A DNA stretch of 64,000 nt, taken from the NCBI RefSeq assembly GCF_001294625.1, contig NZ_CP012677.1, forward strand, positions 682,001-746,000. Reading direction: 5' to 3'. The position numbers and the translations under genes were made by a program. This document shows positions 7,586 through 16,920 of this stretch, piece by piece. The DNA comes from Arthrobacter alpinus (GTDB lineage: Bacteria; Actinomycetota; Actinomycetes; Actinomycetales; Micrococcaceae). The notes beneath the pieces are model-generated. The model was not told the origin of the DNA and did not search any database. It saw nothing but the letters and a program-made list of their open reading frames with translations. The stretch's first letter is position 1, and each line of letters opens with the position of its first letter.

Positions 7586-10500
7586 ATGAGTCTTGCAGGA
7601 TTGCGCAGCGCACTGACAGAGGATCCCATCTTTGCCAGGGTGCGTGGCTACGCCGCTGCCGATGTTGACTCTCGCAGCAGCGACCTGCAGTTCAGCGCCC
7701 CCGCGGGCATGCGTGCGGTGTTGCTGGCAGAGGTGGCCGACGGACTCGCCGACGCTGGCGGCGGCCCCGGGCACACCGGCGTCGTGCTGGCAGTCACGGC
7801 TACCGGGCGCGAGGCAGAGGACACCGTGGCCGCTCTGCGTTCCTACCTCCCGGCGGATGCGGTGGCCGAGTTCCCCAGCTGGGAGACGTTGCCGCACGAG
7901 CGCCTGTCGCCCCGTTCGGACACCGTGGGACGTCGGCTCGCCGTGCTGCGCCGTCTTGCTCATCCCGAGTACGACGCCGGGAACCACCTTCGCGTCGTCG
8001 TGGCACCCATCAGGGCGGTCGTGCAGCCCATAGTGGCGGGCTTGGGCGAGCTGGTGCCGGTGCGCGTCAGAGTCGGCGAGGAGGTTGGCTTTAGCGACCT
8101 TGTCAAACGCCTGGCGGACGCCGCTTACGCCCGGGTGGATATGGTGACACACCGCGGAGAATTTGCTGTGCGCGGCGGCATCCTGGACGTGTTCCCGCCC
8201 ACCGAGGACCACCCTGTACGCATCGAGTTTTTCGGTGACGAGGTGGAGGCAATGCGCTGGTTCTCCATTGCCGACCAGCGTTCGCTTTCAACCGCGATCT
8301 CAACTGGCTCGAGCTCCGCGAAGTATGCCCATCCCACCGAGCTGTATGCGCCCCCGTGCCGGGAAATTCTGATCACCCCCACCGTCATGGGCCGGGCCGC
8401 GAAGCTGAAAAACTCCATGCCCTCTGCCGCGGCCATGCTGGAAAAGATCGCTGGCGGCATTGCCGTGGAAGGCATGGAATCTCTGGCCCCCGCACTGGTT
8501 GACGGCATGGTTGCGTTGACCTCGCTGTTCCCGGCCGGGTCCCTGGCCGTGGTGCTGGAACCGGAGAAGGTCCGTGCCCGCGCCCACGACCTGGAATCCA
8601 CCAATGAGGAGTTCTTGGAGGCCGCCTGGTCCACCGCCTCCGACGGCGGCACCGCACCCCTGGACCTGGCGTCCCATGATCTGGCGGCCCACGGCGTGGA
8701 TCTGGCCGCCGGCGGCTTCAAATCGCTGGCGCAAACCCGCGACGGCGCCCTGTCCCACGGGGTCGGCTGGTGGTCTATCAACTCCCTGGCCCAGGATGAG
8801 GAACTGCTCCCGGAACTGGACGTGGTGAACCTGCACGCCCGTGAACCCCGAGGCTACCGGGGCGATGTGGCAGAGATGATGGAGTTCATCGGCTCCCGCG
8901 TGAAAAACCAATGGCGGGTGGTGGTGGCCACCGACGGCCCCGGGCCGGCTCAACGCTTGGCCGAGCTGTTCCACGAAGCCAACATTCCGGCGTCGCGCGT
9001 GGAATCCCTGGATGCCCAGCCGCAGCCGGGGATCATCGAGGTGACAACAGCGGATGTGGGCCGTGGTTTTGTGCTGGACTCGCTGAAACTGGGCCTGTTG
9101 ACCGAGGCCGATCTTTTGGGCAGGGCCTCTGCCGTCTCCACGAAGGACATGCGCAAGCTCCCCTCCAAGCGCCGCAATGTTGTGGACCCGCTTCAGCTGC
9201 GCGCCGGTGACTATGTGGTCCACGAACAGCACGGCGTGGGTAAGTTCGTTGAGCTGATCCAGCGCAAGGTTGCCGGGACCTCGGCAAGCTCGACCACCGG
9301 ACGGGCAGGCTCGACCAGCGCAGGCGTGGGGCTGCGCGAATACCTGGTGCTCGAGTACGCGCCGTCCAAGCGTGGTGCGCCCGGGGACAAATTGTTTGTG
9401 CCCACCGATCAGCTCGACCAAGTTACGGCCTATGTGGGTGGCGACGCCCCGGCGCTGTCAAAGATGGGCGGTTCGGATTGGGCCGCCACCAAGTCAAAGG
9501 CTCGCAAGGCTGTCAAGGAGATTGCCGGTGAGCTGATCCGGCTCTATTCCGCGCGCATGGCCTCCAAGGGGCACGCCTTTGGGCCCGACACCCCGTGGCA
9601 GGCGGAGCTGGAGGAGGCGTTCCCCTATGTGGAGACGCCGGACCAGCTGGTGGCCATCAACGAGGTCAAGGCGGACATGGAGAAAGAAGTCCCCATGGAT
9701 CGGCTCATCTCCGGCGACGTCGGCTACGGCAAGACGGAGATCTCGGTCCGTGCCGCGTTCAAGGCTGTCCAGGACGGCAAACAGGTGGCTGTCCTGGTGC
9801 CCACCACGCTCCTGGCCCAGCAGCACTTCGAGACTTTCAACGAACGTTTCTCCGGCTTCCCCGTCCGGGTAGCGGCACTGTCGCGCTTCCAAACGGCCAA
9901 GGAATCCAAGGAGATCATGGAAGGCGTACGGACAGGGTCCGTGGACGTGGTCATTGGTACGCACCGGCTGCTCTCGAAGGACTTTGCCTTCAAGGACCTG
10001 GGCCTGGTGATCGTCGACGAGGAGCAGCGCTTCGGTGTGGAGCACAAGGAAGCGCTGAAGAAGATGCGCACCAATGTGGACGTGCTGGCCATGAGCGCCA
10101 CCCCCATTCCGCGCACCTTGGAAATGTCCATGACAGGGATCCGCGAGACGTCCACGCTGGCTACCCCGCCGGAGGAACGCCACCCGGTCCTGACCTATGT
10201 GGGCGGCTACACGGACAAGCAGGTGGGTGCCGCCATCCGGCGCGAGCTGATGCGCGAAGGCCAGGTCTTTTATGTGCACAATCGGGTTAAATCGATTGAG
10301 CGTACCGCCGCACACATCCAGCAGCTGGTGCCCGACGCCCGCGTGGCTGTGGCCCATGGGCAGATGAGCGAGTCCCGGCTCGAGCAGATCATTGTGGACT
10401 TCTGGGAAAAGCGCTTTGACGTGCTGGTGTGCACCACCATCATTGAAACCGGCCTGGACATCTCCAATGCCAACACGCTGATCGTAGAACAGGCCAACAA

Positions 10501-11287
10501 CTACGGGCTCTCCCAGCTGCACCAGTTGCGTGGGCGTGTGGGCCGCGGCCGCGAACGCGCCTACGCGTACTTCCTGTACCAGGCGGACAAGCCGCTAGGC
10601 GAGGTGGCCCTGGAACGGCTCAAGGCCGTCGCCGCACACAACGAACTTGGTGCCGGCATGGCACTGGCCATGAAGGACCTTGAGATCCGCGGGGCCGGGA
10701 ACCTGTTGGGCGGCGAGCAGTCAGGCCACATTCAGGGGGTGGGCTTTGACCTGTACATCCGTCTGGTGGGCGAGGCCGTGGCCGAATATCGTGGCGAGGG
10801 CGAAGAGCGCGCCGCCGAGATGAAAATCGAGCTGCCCATCAACGCCCACCTGCCACACGACTATGTGCCGGGGGAGAGGCTACGTCTTGAGGCCTATAGG
10901 AAGCTCGCCGTCGCCACCACGCTCCTGGAGATCGACGACGTCGTCACCGAGCTCATCGACAGGTACGGGGAATTGCCGCCCGCCGCGGTGAACCTGATTG
11001 AGGTGGCCCGTTTCAAGGTGCACGCCCGGGCCGCCGGGCTCACCGATGTGGCGTTGCAAGGCAATTTCATCAAGTTCGCCCCGGCGGACCTGCCCGAGTC
11101 CAAGGAGATGCGCCTGAACCGCATGTACCCGGGATCACTGGTGAAGCCAGCGCTGAACTCGATCCTGATCCCCAAGCCGAAGACTGCGCGGATCGGCGGC
11201 CGCGATCTGGCCGACGCCGAGGTCCTCACCTGGGCGCAGGGCGTGCTGGAGGCGATCTTCGAGAAGGCTCCCGCCTCCAGCAGCTAG
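7586..11287 (+). CDS. mfd: transcription-repair coupling factor Mfd
   Basis: A 1233-residue protein of normal Mfd length. It recognises RNA polymerase stalled at DNA lesions, displaces it using ATP, and recruits the UvrABC excision machinery. Domains in order: UvrB-like N-terminal module (about 1-350), RNA-polymerase interaction domain near 530-610 (YVVHEQHGVGKF), RecG-like translocase with Walker A GDVGYGKTE near 712 and DEEQ near 810, motif VI region GRVGRGRERAY, and the C-terminal TRCF domain. A Ser/Thr/Gly-rich insertion (SASSTTGRAGST) interrupts the RNA-polymerase interaction domain. GGAGAG precedes the ATG. Only a short gap separates its stop from that of the convergent CotH-type gene. 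Confidence 0.98.
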   Translation: MSLAGLRSALTEDPIFARVRGYAAADVDSRSSDLQFSAPAGMRAVLLAEVADGLADAGGGPGHTGVVLAVTATGREAEDTVAALRSYLPADAVAEFPSWETLPHERLSPRSDTVGRRLAVLRRLAHPEYDAGNHLRVVVAPIRAVVQPIVAGLGELVPVRVRVGEEVGFSDLVKRLADAAYARVDMVTHRGEFAVRGGILDVFPPTEDHPVRIEFFGDEVEAMRWFSIADQRSLSTAISTGSSSAKYAHPTELYAPPCREILITPTVMGRAAKLKNSMPSAAAMLEKIAGGIAVEGMESLAPALVDGMVALTSLFPAGSLAVVLEPEKVRARAHDLESTNEEFLEAAWSTASDGGTAPLDLASHDLAAHGVDLAAGGFKSLAQTRDGALSHGVGWWSINSLAQDEELLPELDVVNLHAREPRGYRGDVAEMMEFIGSRVKNQWRVVVATDGPGPAQRLAELFHEANIPASRVESLDAQPQPGIIEVTTADVGRGFVLDSLKLGLLTEADLLGRASAVSTKDMRKLPSKRRNVVDPLQLRAGDYVVHEQHGVGKFVELIQRKVAGTSASSTTGRAGSTSAGVGLREYLVLEYAPSKRGAPGDKLFVPTDQLDQVTAYVGGDAPALSKMGGSDWAATKSKARKAVKEIAGELIRLYSARMASKGHAFGPDTPWQAELEEAFPYVETPDQLVAINEVKADMEKEVPMDRLISGDVGYGKTEISVRAAFKAVQDGKQVAVLVPTTLLAQQHFETFNERFSGFPVRVAALSRFQTAKESKEIMEGVRTGSVDVVIGTHRLLSKDFAFKDLGLVIVDEEQRFGVEHKEALKKMRTNVDVLAMSATPIPRTLEMSMTGIRETSTLATPPEERHPVLTYVGGYTDKQVGAAIRRELMREGQVFYVHNRVKSIERTAAHIQQLVPDARVAVAHGQMSESRLEQIIVDFWEKRFDVLVCTTIIETGLDISNANTLIVEQANNYGLSQLHQLRGRVGRGRERAYAYFLYQADKPLGEVALERLKAVAAHNELGAGMALAMKDLEIRGAGNLLGGEQSGHIQGVGFDLYIRLVGEAVAEYRGEGEERAAEMKIELPINAHLPHDYVPGERLRLEAYRKLAVATTLLEIDDVVTELIDRYGELPPAAVNLIEVARFKVHARAAGLTDVALQGNFIKFAPADLPESKEMRLNRMYPGSLVKPALNSILIPKPKTARIGGRDLADAEVLTWAQGVLEAIFEKAPASSS

Positions 11288-11321
11288 GCACCTGGTACCT
11301 GATTTGGTCAGGGGATTCGGC

Positions 11322-14300
11322 CTATTTGGTGGTGCCAGCCCATAGATCGTCGAAGGTGACTGGGATGGGGGTGGGTGTGCCCGTTTGGCTGAGGTAGCTG
11401 AAGAGGCCGAGGGATCCTGCTTTTTGCAGGGTTGCGGTGGTGTCTGTGGTGGTGAGCTGCCAGTTGGCTGGTTCGGTGGTGCCCACTTTCCACGCTTTTG
11501 TCTGGATGGTGGTGGGGGAGGTTCCTGTGGCCTGGACGCTGATCTGGATTTTGTCACCGGTGGCGTAGCTGAGCCCGGGAAGGGTCAGGGACTTCAAGAC
11601 GGTGTTGGAGTCGCGTTCGAGTTGGAGTTGAACGGTGCCGTTGGTGTTGGTCACCAGTTGGGCGCCGTAGTGGGCGTTTCCACTGCTGCGGGCGATCACG
11701 CCGGTGTAGATGCTGCTGGCGGTGGGCCTGGTGAAGGCGATGGTGGCGTGGACCTCCGTGTCGGTGGAGGAGATGCTGTTCAGGTACGCGTACCTGGTTG
11801 ATCTGGCCGGGCTGGAGATTCTTGCCGTGCTGCCGTCGACGCTGAAGTCGGCGGCGGTGCCGGAGAGGGTCCAGGGGCCGCCGGTTTCAGCTGTTCCAAG
11901 CCCGCCGGTGACGGAGCGGGTAAAGGTGTCCTTGGCGAGCACAGTTGTTGTTGGTGCCGTGGTGGCCGAGACAGTGGTGCTAGCGGTTCCTGTGGCGCCC
12001 TTGTTGTCGGTGACGGTCAAGGTGACCGTGTAGCTTCCGGCTGCGCTGTAGCTGTGGGTTGCGGTGACCCCACTGCCCAAGGCGCCATCGCCAAAGTTCC
12101 ACGCGTAGGAGGCTATAGAGCCGTCCGCGTCGGTTGACCCTGCGGCGTTGACCCCAAGGTCCAATGCACTGACGGTATTCGTAAACGCGGCCACCGGCGC
12201 CGTATTCACCGGCGGTTCCGGAACAGAAGCCGTGGTGCCAGCCCATAGATCGTCGAAGGTGACTGGGATGGGGGTGGGTGTGCCCGTTTGGCTGAGGTAG
12301 CTGAAGAGGCCGAGGGATCCTGCTTTTTGCAGGGTTGCGGTGGTGTCTGTGGTGGTGAGCTGCCAGTTGGCTGGTTCGGTGGTGCCCACTTTCCACGCTT
12401 TTGTCTGGATGGTGGTGGGGGAGGTTCCTGTGGCCTGGACGCTGATCTGGATTTTGTCACCGGTGGCGTAGCTGAGCCCGGGAAGGGTCAGGGACTTCAA
12501 GACGGTGTTGGAGTCGCGTTCGAGTTGGAGTTGAACGGTGCCGTTGGTGTTGGTCACCAGTTGGGCGCCGTAGTGGGCGTTTCCACTGCTGCGGGCGATC
12601 ACGCCGGTGTAGATGCTGCTGGCGGTGGGCCTGGTGAAGGCGATGGTGGCGTGGACCTCCGTGTCGGTGGAGGAGATGCTGTTCAGGTACGCGTACCTGG
12701 TTGATCTGGCCGGGCTGGAGATTCTTGCCGTGCTGCCGTCGACGCTGAAGTCGGCGGCGGTGCCGGAGAGGGTCCAGGGGCCGCCGGTTTCAGCTGTTCC
12801 AAGCCCGCCGGTGACGGAGCGGGTAAAGGTGTCCTTGGCGAGCACAGTTGTTGTTGGTGCCGTGGTGGCCGAGACAGTGGTGCTAGCGGTTCCTGTGGCG
12901 CCCTTGTTGTCGGTGACGGTCAAGGTGACCGTGTAGCTTCCGGCTGCGCTGTAGCTGTGGGTTGCGGTGACCCCACTGCCCAAGGCGCCATCGCCAAAGT
13001 TCCACGCGTAGGAGGCTATAGAGCCGTCCGCGTCGGTTGACCCTGCGGCGTTGACCCCAAGGTCCAATGCACTGACGGTATTCGTAAACGCGGCCACCGG
13101 CGCCGTATTCACCGGCGGTTCCGGAACAGAAGCCGTGTTGATGAGTCCCGGCGTGCCGAATGTGCTTGACGTGGCGGTCCAATTGCTCGCCAATGACGGA
13201 TCGGCCGAGGGCGAAACAAGTTCCAGTGACGGGCCGGTCCCGTCGGCGTCTGCCGGCCAAGGACCGGTGTTGGAGTATGCGACGCTGCTGACCGTCCTGG
13301 GCCCGTCTTGGAGCGCCACCGTCTCACCGGCGTCGTCCAGGGAACCAGCGAACTGGCCAATCACCAGACGATTGGAGGTCGGGTAGGCCTGGCGGAACGC
13401 CTTGTCGTTGGCCACGAGCACGGCATAGCCGCCGGCTGGGATCACCGTGCCCGACTGGATGGTGATTCCCACGGCGTCGATCCTCCAGCCCGAAATATCG
13501 ACTGCGACGCTGCTGGGGTTGGCCAGCTCAATGTACTCGCCACCGTTCCCCGCTGGGTGGTACTGGATCTCGTTGATCACCACGGCGGCACTGGCCGACT
13601 GCGAGACCGGCACTGGCTTGCCTGGTCCGGTGTTGTTGTTGATGGCATTGCGGCGATCCGCCAAACCAGCAAGGAAGTTGCTCCTTGCCCCGGTGGCCGA
13701 GTAGCCACGCCACTTCTGCGTGTCCAGATTCCAGTCATTGACCATGGTGGCGGTGATGGCATCCCACTGGGCCTCATATTGCCCCGGGGTCAGGAATTGG
13801 TCGGCCAAGGTACGCAGCCTTCTGTAGAACATGGCCTTGATTTCTGGATCAGCCAGCATGGCTTGCGTGAAACGGTTGGAGGTGTCCGGTGTGAGGAACA
13901 AGCCCTTTCCATCAGACTGCGGCAAAGTGAAGATCCAGTTCAAATCCCACTGCCACATCTCCCACCTGCCGGTGCCATCTGTGTCCCTGGCGAGCCACCA
14001 GTTGTACCAGCCGCTGTCTTGATGTCTGATGATTGAGTTGATGGCCATATAGTTGACAAGTTCCGGGATGTTGACATTTTGGTAGATCCAGGCTCGTTGG
14101 GCCGCCGACGGTGCCGCGTCAACGGTGTTGGACAATGCCAGGACGTCGCTGTAATCCTCATCCTTGCGGGTTTTCTTGTCCAGCCAGCCTGAGGCTGCCA
14201 GGGTTGCCGCCGACGCGGAGCGTCCCACGCTGCCGCCGTCGCCCTTGTAAATGGCCCATTCCTTGACGCCTTGGGCGGCCCGCCAGGAGCCATCCTCGGT

Positions 14301-15611
14301 TTCCATGACCCGACCGATGCTCCAGAATACGCCGTTACGTTGGGTGCGGACCGGGACAATTCCCAGCCCGCGGTTGCCAGCGGCCGCGACGGTTGCCCAA
14401 CCGACGTCGGCAAAGTTGTCCGAGTAGTTTTGCAACGCAAATTCATCCAGCGGGTAGGGTAGTTTCCCGCCAAGATCAAAGGTATAGCCCTTGGGCAGTT
14501 GTATCTTCCAACTGACCTTGGCCGCGGTCCGTGAAGAGTTGCCGCGGACACTCATCATGACGCCGTCGATGACTTGGCCGTTGTACGCCCACACTGCTGC
14601 GCCCTGGAACTTGTCAAGGCGGTGGTTGGCGAGAATGTCATCGTAGACTGCGTCATCCATGAACCACTCGATGACGGGCAGTTGTGTGAGCACCGCAGAG
14701 TTCACGACCACGACGCCGCGATAGCGCACGGAGTCGCCAGCAACGGGTTCCGAATACGAAGACAGACCCGCCTTCGCATCGACCCTATAGCGAATCAACT
14801 GGCCGGCCGGTTGGCCTGGAATGGTGGCCGCATAGGTGCCGTCGCCAGCCCCGCCAGGACTGGTGGCATCGTCCTTGAAGGGAAGTTCGACGTCGGCGCC
14901 AAACATCACTTTGTAGCTCAGGACTGCTGTTGATCCCGGCTCCAATGCCGCCGAGATTACCACCGACTGATTGGGGGTGGGGCGGGCAGGTGTGGCGGTG
15001 AGCGCTTTCACTGTGGGGGTGGGTGTGCCGGAGGTCCCGTCGATCGAATTGACGGCGCCGGGTGTCCCTCCCGGATTCAGGCTGGCCCCCCAATTGGTGG
15101 CCAGGGTGTTATCCGAGAGCAGGTCGCGTAGTTCAAGGGTAGGGCCGTTACCATCCGGGGCGGACGGCCACGGAACGGTGTCCGCATAGGTGAGGGTGTC
15201 CACCACGGCCAGAGCGACGTCGACCACTGTCACTGTCTCGCCGCTGTTACTCAGGTTGCCACCATAAACAGCACTGGGCGCGAAACCGTAGGTGGCGGTG
15301 AACGCGGTGGCGTCCTTGGCAACCACAAAAAAGCCGTGACCGGCAACAACGGTTCCCGCCGGCATGGTTCCGGTTACACCGGAACTGAAGGACCAGCCGG
15401 AAATATCGACGGGTGCATCCGATGTGTTCGCCAGTTCCAAGAAATCGTCAGCGTCAAGATCCGAACCCGCGTGATAGTTTAACTCCGAAATGACGATCCC
15501 GCCCGGATCGGCGATTGCCGGTCCTGCAGACAGCGCCACCAGGGTACTTGCCAACATGGATGCCATAGTCACTGCTGCAACCGTGCGCCACTGCCTATTT
15601 CCAAGCTCCAT
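11322..15611 (-). CDS. secreted CotH-kinase / lamin-tail / PKD multidomain protein
   Basis: A 1429-residue exported protein. A signal peptide covers residues 1-35, ending near GPAIADP. A lamin-tail domain follows (IVISELNYH, about 37-150), then a linker Ig-like segment, a CotH-like kinase domain (about 300-640, with VRGNSSR and WQWDLNWIF), and a second lamin-tail domain (VVINEIQYHPAG). Two identical 301-residue blocks end the protein, each a PKD domain (YAWNFGDG, YTVTLTVTD) joined to a concanavalin-like beta-sandwich. CotH domains phosphorylate proteins in spore coats; substrates of actinobacterial secreted forms are unknown. The second block runs to the penultimate codon, so there is no wall-sorting signal. 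GAGGGG precedes the ATG. Likely cell-surface or extracellular. Confidence 0.87.
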   Translation of the reverse strand: MELGNRQWRTVAAVTMASMLASTLVALSAGPAIADPGGIVISELNYHAGSDLDADDFLELANTSDAPVDISGWSFSSGVTGTMPAGTVVAGHGFFVVAKDATAFTATYGFAPSAVYGGNLSNSGETVTVVDVALAVVDTLTYADTVPWPSAPDGNGPTLELRDLLSDNTLATNWGASLNPGGTPGAVNSIDGTSGTPTPTVKALTATPARPTPNQSVVISAALEPGSTAVLSYKVMFGADVELPFKDDATSPGGAGDGTYAATIPGQPAGQLIRYRVDAKAGLSSYSEPVAGDSVRYRGVVVVNSAVLTQLPVIEWFMDDAVYDDILANHRLDKFQGAAVWAYNGQVIDGVMMSVRGNSSRTAAKVSWKIQLPKGYTFDLGGKLPYPLDEFALQNYSDNFADVGWATVAAAGNRGLGIVPVRTQRNGVFWSIGRVMETEDGSWRAAQGVKEWAIYKGDGGSVGRSASAATLAASGWLDKKTRKDEDYSDVLALSNTVDAAPSAAQRAWIYQNVNIPELVNYMAINSIIRHQDSGWYNWWLARDTDGTGRWEMWQWDLNWIFTLPQSDGKGLFLTPDTSNRFTQAMLADPEIKAMFYRRLRTLADQFLTPGQYEAQWDAITATMVNDWNLDTQKWRGYSATGARSNFLAGLADRRNAINNNTGPGKPVPVSQSASAAVVINEIQYHPAGNGGEYIELANPSSVAVDISGWRIDAVGITIQSGTVIPAGGYAVLVANDKAFRQAYPTSNRLVIGQFAGSLDDAGETVALQDGPRTVSSVAYSNTGPWPADADGTGPSLELVSPSADPSLASNWTATSSTFGTPGLINTASVPEPPVNTAPVAAFTNTVSALDLGVNAAGSTDADGSIASYAWNFGDGALGSGVTATHSYSAAGSYTVTLTVTDNKGATGTASTTVSATTAPTTTVLAKDTFTRSVTGGLGTAETGGPWTLSGTAADFSVDGSTARISSPARSTRYAYLNSISSTDTEVHATIAFTRPTASSIYTGVIARSSGNAHYGAQLVTNTNGTVQLQLERDSNTVLKSLTLPGLSYATGDKIQISVQATGTSPTTIQTKAWKVGTTEPANWQLTTTDTTATLQKAGSLGLFSYLSQTGTPTPIPVTFDDLWAGTTASVPEPPVNTAPVAAFTNTVSALDLGVNAAGSTDADGSIASYAWNFGDGALGSGVTATHSYSAAGSYTVTLTVTDNKGATGTASTTVSATTAPTTTVLAKDTFTRSVTGGLGTAETGGPWTLSGTAADFSVDGSTARISSPARSTRYAYLNSISSTDTEVHATIAFTRPTASSIYTGVIARSSGNAHYGAQLVTNTNGTVQLQLERDSNTVLKSLTLPGLSYATGDKIQISVQATGTSPTTIQTKAWKVGTTEPANWQLTTTDTTATLQKAGSLGLFSYLSQTGTPTPIPVTFDDLWAGTTK
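11329..13134. repeat. two adjacent 903-bp direct repeats, apparently identical
   Basis: Positions 11329-12231 and 12232-13134 match with no difference that I could see, and identity continues three bases past the second copy. The unit is 301 codons, so the frame is kept. Each unit encodes one PKD plus one beta-sandwich domain of the CotH-type protein. Lack of silent changes implies very recent duplication or gene conversion, and makes copy number uncertain in short-read assemblies. Confidence 0.93.
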
Positions 15612-15751
15612 TGCCCGGTCCCCTCACACCTATTGTGGGCGAAGGTGTGCGAGTACCCGGCCCCTGCCTTACTGGAATACAACGATTAGGGAGATTATGG
15701 ATCAGGTGCAAGGCCATGTCGATACGTAGTCGGGTCTCGAGGCACGTATAA

Positions 15752-15877
15752 AGGCGAGTAACCTGCTGCGGCATTGGGCTTAAACAAAAACTAGGTACGG
15801 CCTATTGCTTTTTTTCGCGGAGAACCCGTGAAAAACAGCAACAACCCGTACCTAGATGAAAAGGTGCTACTCGCCTG
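15752..15877. repeat. nested inverted-repeat element
   Basis: An outer 9-bp pair (AGGCGAGTA at 15752-15760, TACTCGCCT at 15869-15877) encloses the hairpin at 15791-15855. A second short pair (ACC with GGT) continues inward with a 2-base bulge. The right outer arm overlaps the 3' end of the small membrane protein gene. It could be a compact non-autonomous repeat; no target duplication is evident. Confidence 0.5.
15791..15855 (-). terminator. long hairpin with U-tract, terminator of the 74-residue gene
   Basis: The outer stem is a perfect 10 bp (CTAGGTACGG and complement). After a 4x4 internal loop, 15 further pairs contain only one mismatch and one G-U. On the minus strand it is followed by TTTTTGTTT. 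It lies 11 bases past the stop of the gene at 15867-16091 and isolates it from the CotH-type gene. Confidence 0.75.
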
Positions 15878-16091
15878 CGGAGTTGGAACGGCCGATCCAT
15901 GTCATCGGGATCACCAAAGCCAAGAAGCACAGGCCAAGGCCCAAGGCGCCGGGCACAAAGGCGTGGGCAAAGCTCTCCAAGCTCCAGAAGGACAAGGCGA
16001 AGATGCCGCCCAGGAACAGTCCGAAGAAAATGACGAACAAGATGATGGACTGGCCAAGGCTATTCTCGCCTTGGTAGCGTTCGTTGGACAC
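15867..16091 (-). CDS. small two-helix membrane protein
   Basis: A 74-residue protein with two hydrophobic helices (about 14-35 and 42-66) and polar ends. The GTG start at 16091 has a strong GAGGAG ribosome-binding site about 6 bases upstream, which supports it as a real gene. I do not recognise a family. It is monocistronic: a hairpin terminator follows the stop and deoC downstream-side neighbours are separated by 86 bases upstream. Confidence 0.7.
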   Translation of the reverse strand: MSNERYQGENSLGQSIILFVIFFGLFLGGIFALSFWSLESFAHAFVPGALGLGLCFLALVIPMTWIGRSNSAGE

Positions 16092-16177
16092 AGGTACTCC
16101 TCACCCCAAAACCGGGGAACTGGATGGGTGCACCGTTTGGACCGGCGCTCTTATCTACCCACGATCCTAGTACGTTT

Positions 16178-16879
16178 TTAGTAGGAAGCCGTGCTTTGCG
16201 CGCCGGTGACGATGGCAATGCCGGAACTGGTGCCGATGCGGGTTGCCCCGGCGTCGATCATTTGCAGGGCCTTCTCCACCGTACGTACCCCGCCGGAGGC
16301 CTTCACCCCGAGCTGAGGGCCCACAGTTTGGCGCATCAAGGCCACGTCCTGGGCGGTGGCACCGCCGCCGTTGAACCCTGTGGAGGTCTTCACATAGTCG
16401 GCTCCGGCCTCGAGCGCAGCTTGGCAGGCCAGCACCTTTTCGGCGTCACTGAGCAGGGACGTTTCAATGATGACCTTCAACAGAGAATCCTCACCATGGA
16501 CCACCTCGGCGACCGCTGAGATATCGTTGACGAGTGTCTCCTTGTCAAGGGCGCGGGCCGCGGCAATGTTGATGACCATGTCCACCTCGTCCGCGCCGTC
16601 CATGGTGGCTCCGCGCGCCTCAAAAACCTTGACGTCGGTGTTATTGGCGCCCAGCGGGAAGCCGATGACAGTACAGGTCAGCACGCCTGTTCCGCGCAAG
16701 GCCAGTTTGGCTGTCTCCACCCACAGCGGATTCACACACACCGCCTTGAAATGGTGCTCCGCAGCTTCCCTGCACAGGCGCAGGATATCTTCACGGGAGG
16801 CTTCGGGCTTCAACAGGGTGTGGTCGATGAAGGCGGCGAGCTCGGGGTGGGCGTCCTGGGGTGTGGTGCGCTCAGTCAT
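16178..16879 (-). CDS. deoC: deoxyribose-phosphate aldolase
   Basis: A 233-residue enzyme of the DeoC class I aldolase family. It splits 2-deoxyribose 5-phosphate into glyceraldehyde 3-phosphate and acetaldehyde in deoxynucleoside breakdown. The Schiff-base Lys is in YVKTSTGF (near residue 162), the second conserved Lys in GVKASGGVRT, and an early Asp in FIDHTLLKP. Length is typical. It follows the hemD-like gene on the same strand after 41 bases. The purine nucleoside phosphorylase about 4 kb away acts in the same salvage pathway, and the acetaldehyde made could feed the aldehyde dehydrogenase near 33 kb (inference). Confidence 0.95.
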   Translation of the reverse strand: MTERTTPQDAHPELAAFIDHTLLKPEASREDILRLCREAAEHHFKAVCVNPLWVETAKLALRGTGVLTCTVIGFPLGANNTDVKVFEARGATMDGADEVDMVINIAAARALDKETLVNDISAVAEVVHGEDSLLKVIIETSLLSDAEKVLACQAALEAGADYVKTSTGFNGGGATAQDVALMRQTVGPQLGVKASGGVRTVEKALQMIDAGATRIGTSSGIAIVTGAQSTASY

Positions 16880-16920
16880 GGTGGGCCTTCCTTGTCACGG
16901 GGATCGTTAGCTATATCGTG

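Noticed and set aside
8300..9421. Long frame opposite mfd
   Set aside because: No domain recognisable; it lies wholly inside mfd.
11329..13134. CRISPR-like repeat array
   Set aside because: Only two units of 903 bp without spacers, inside one coding sequence.
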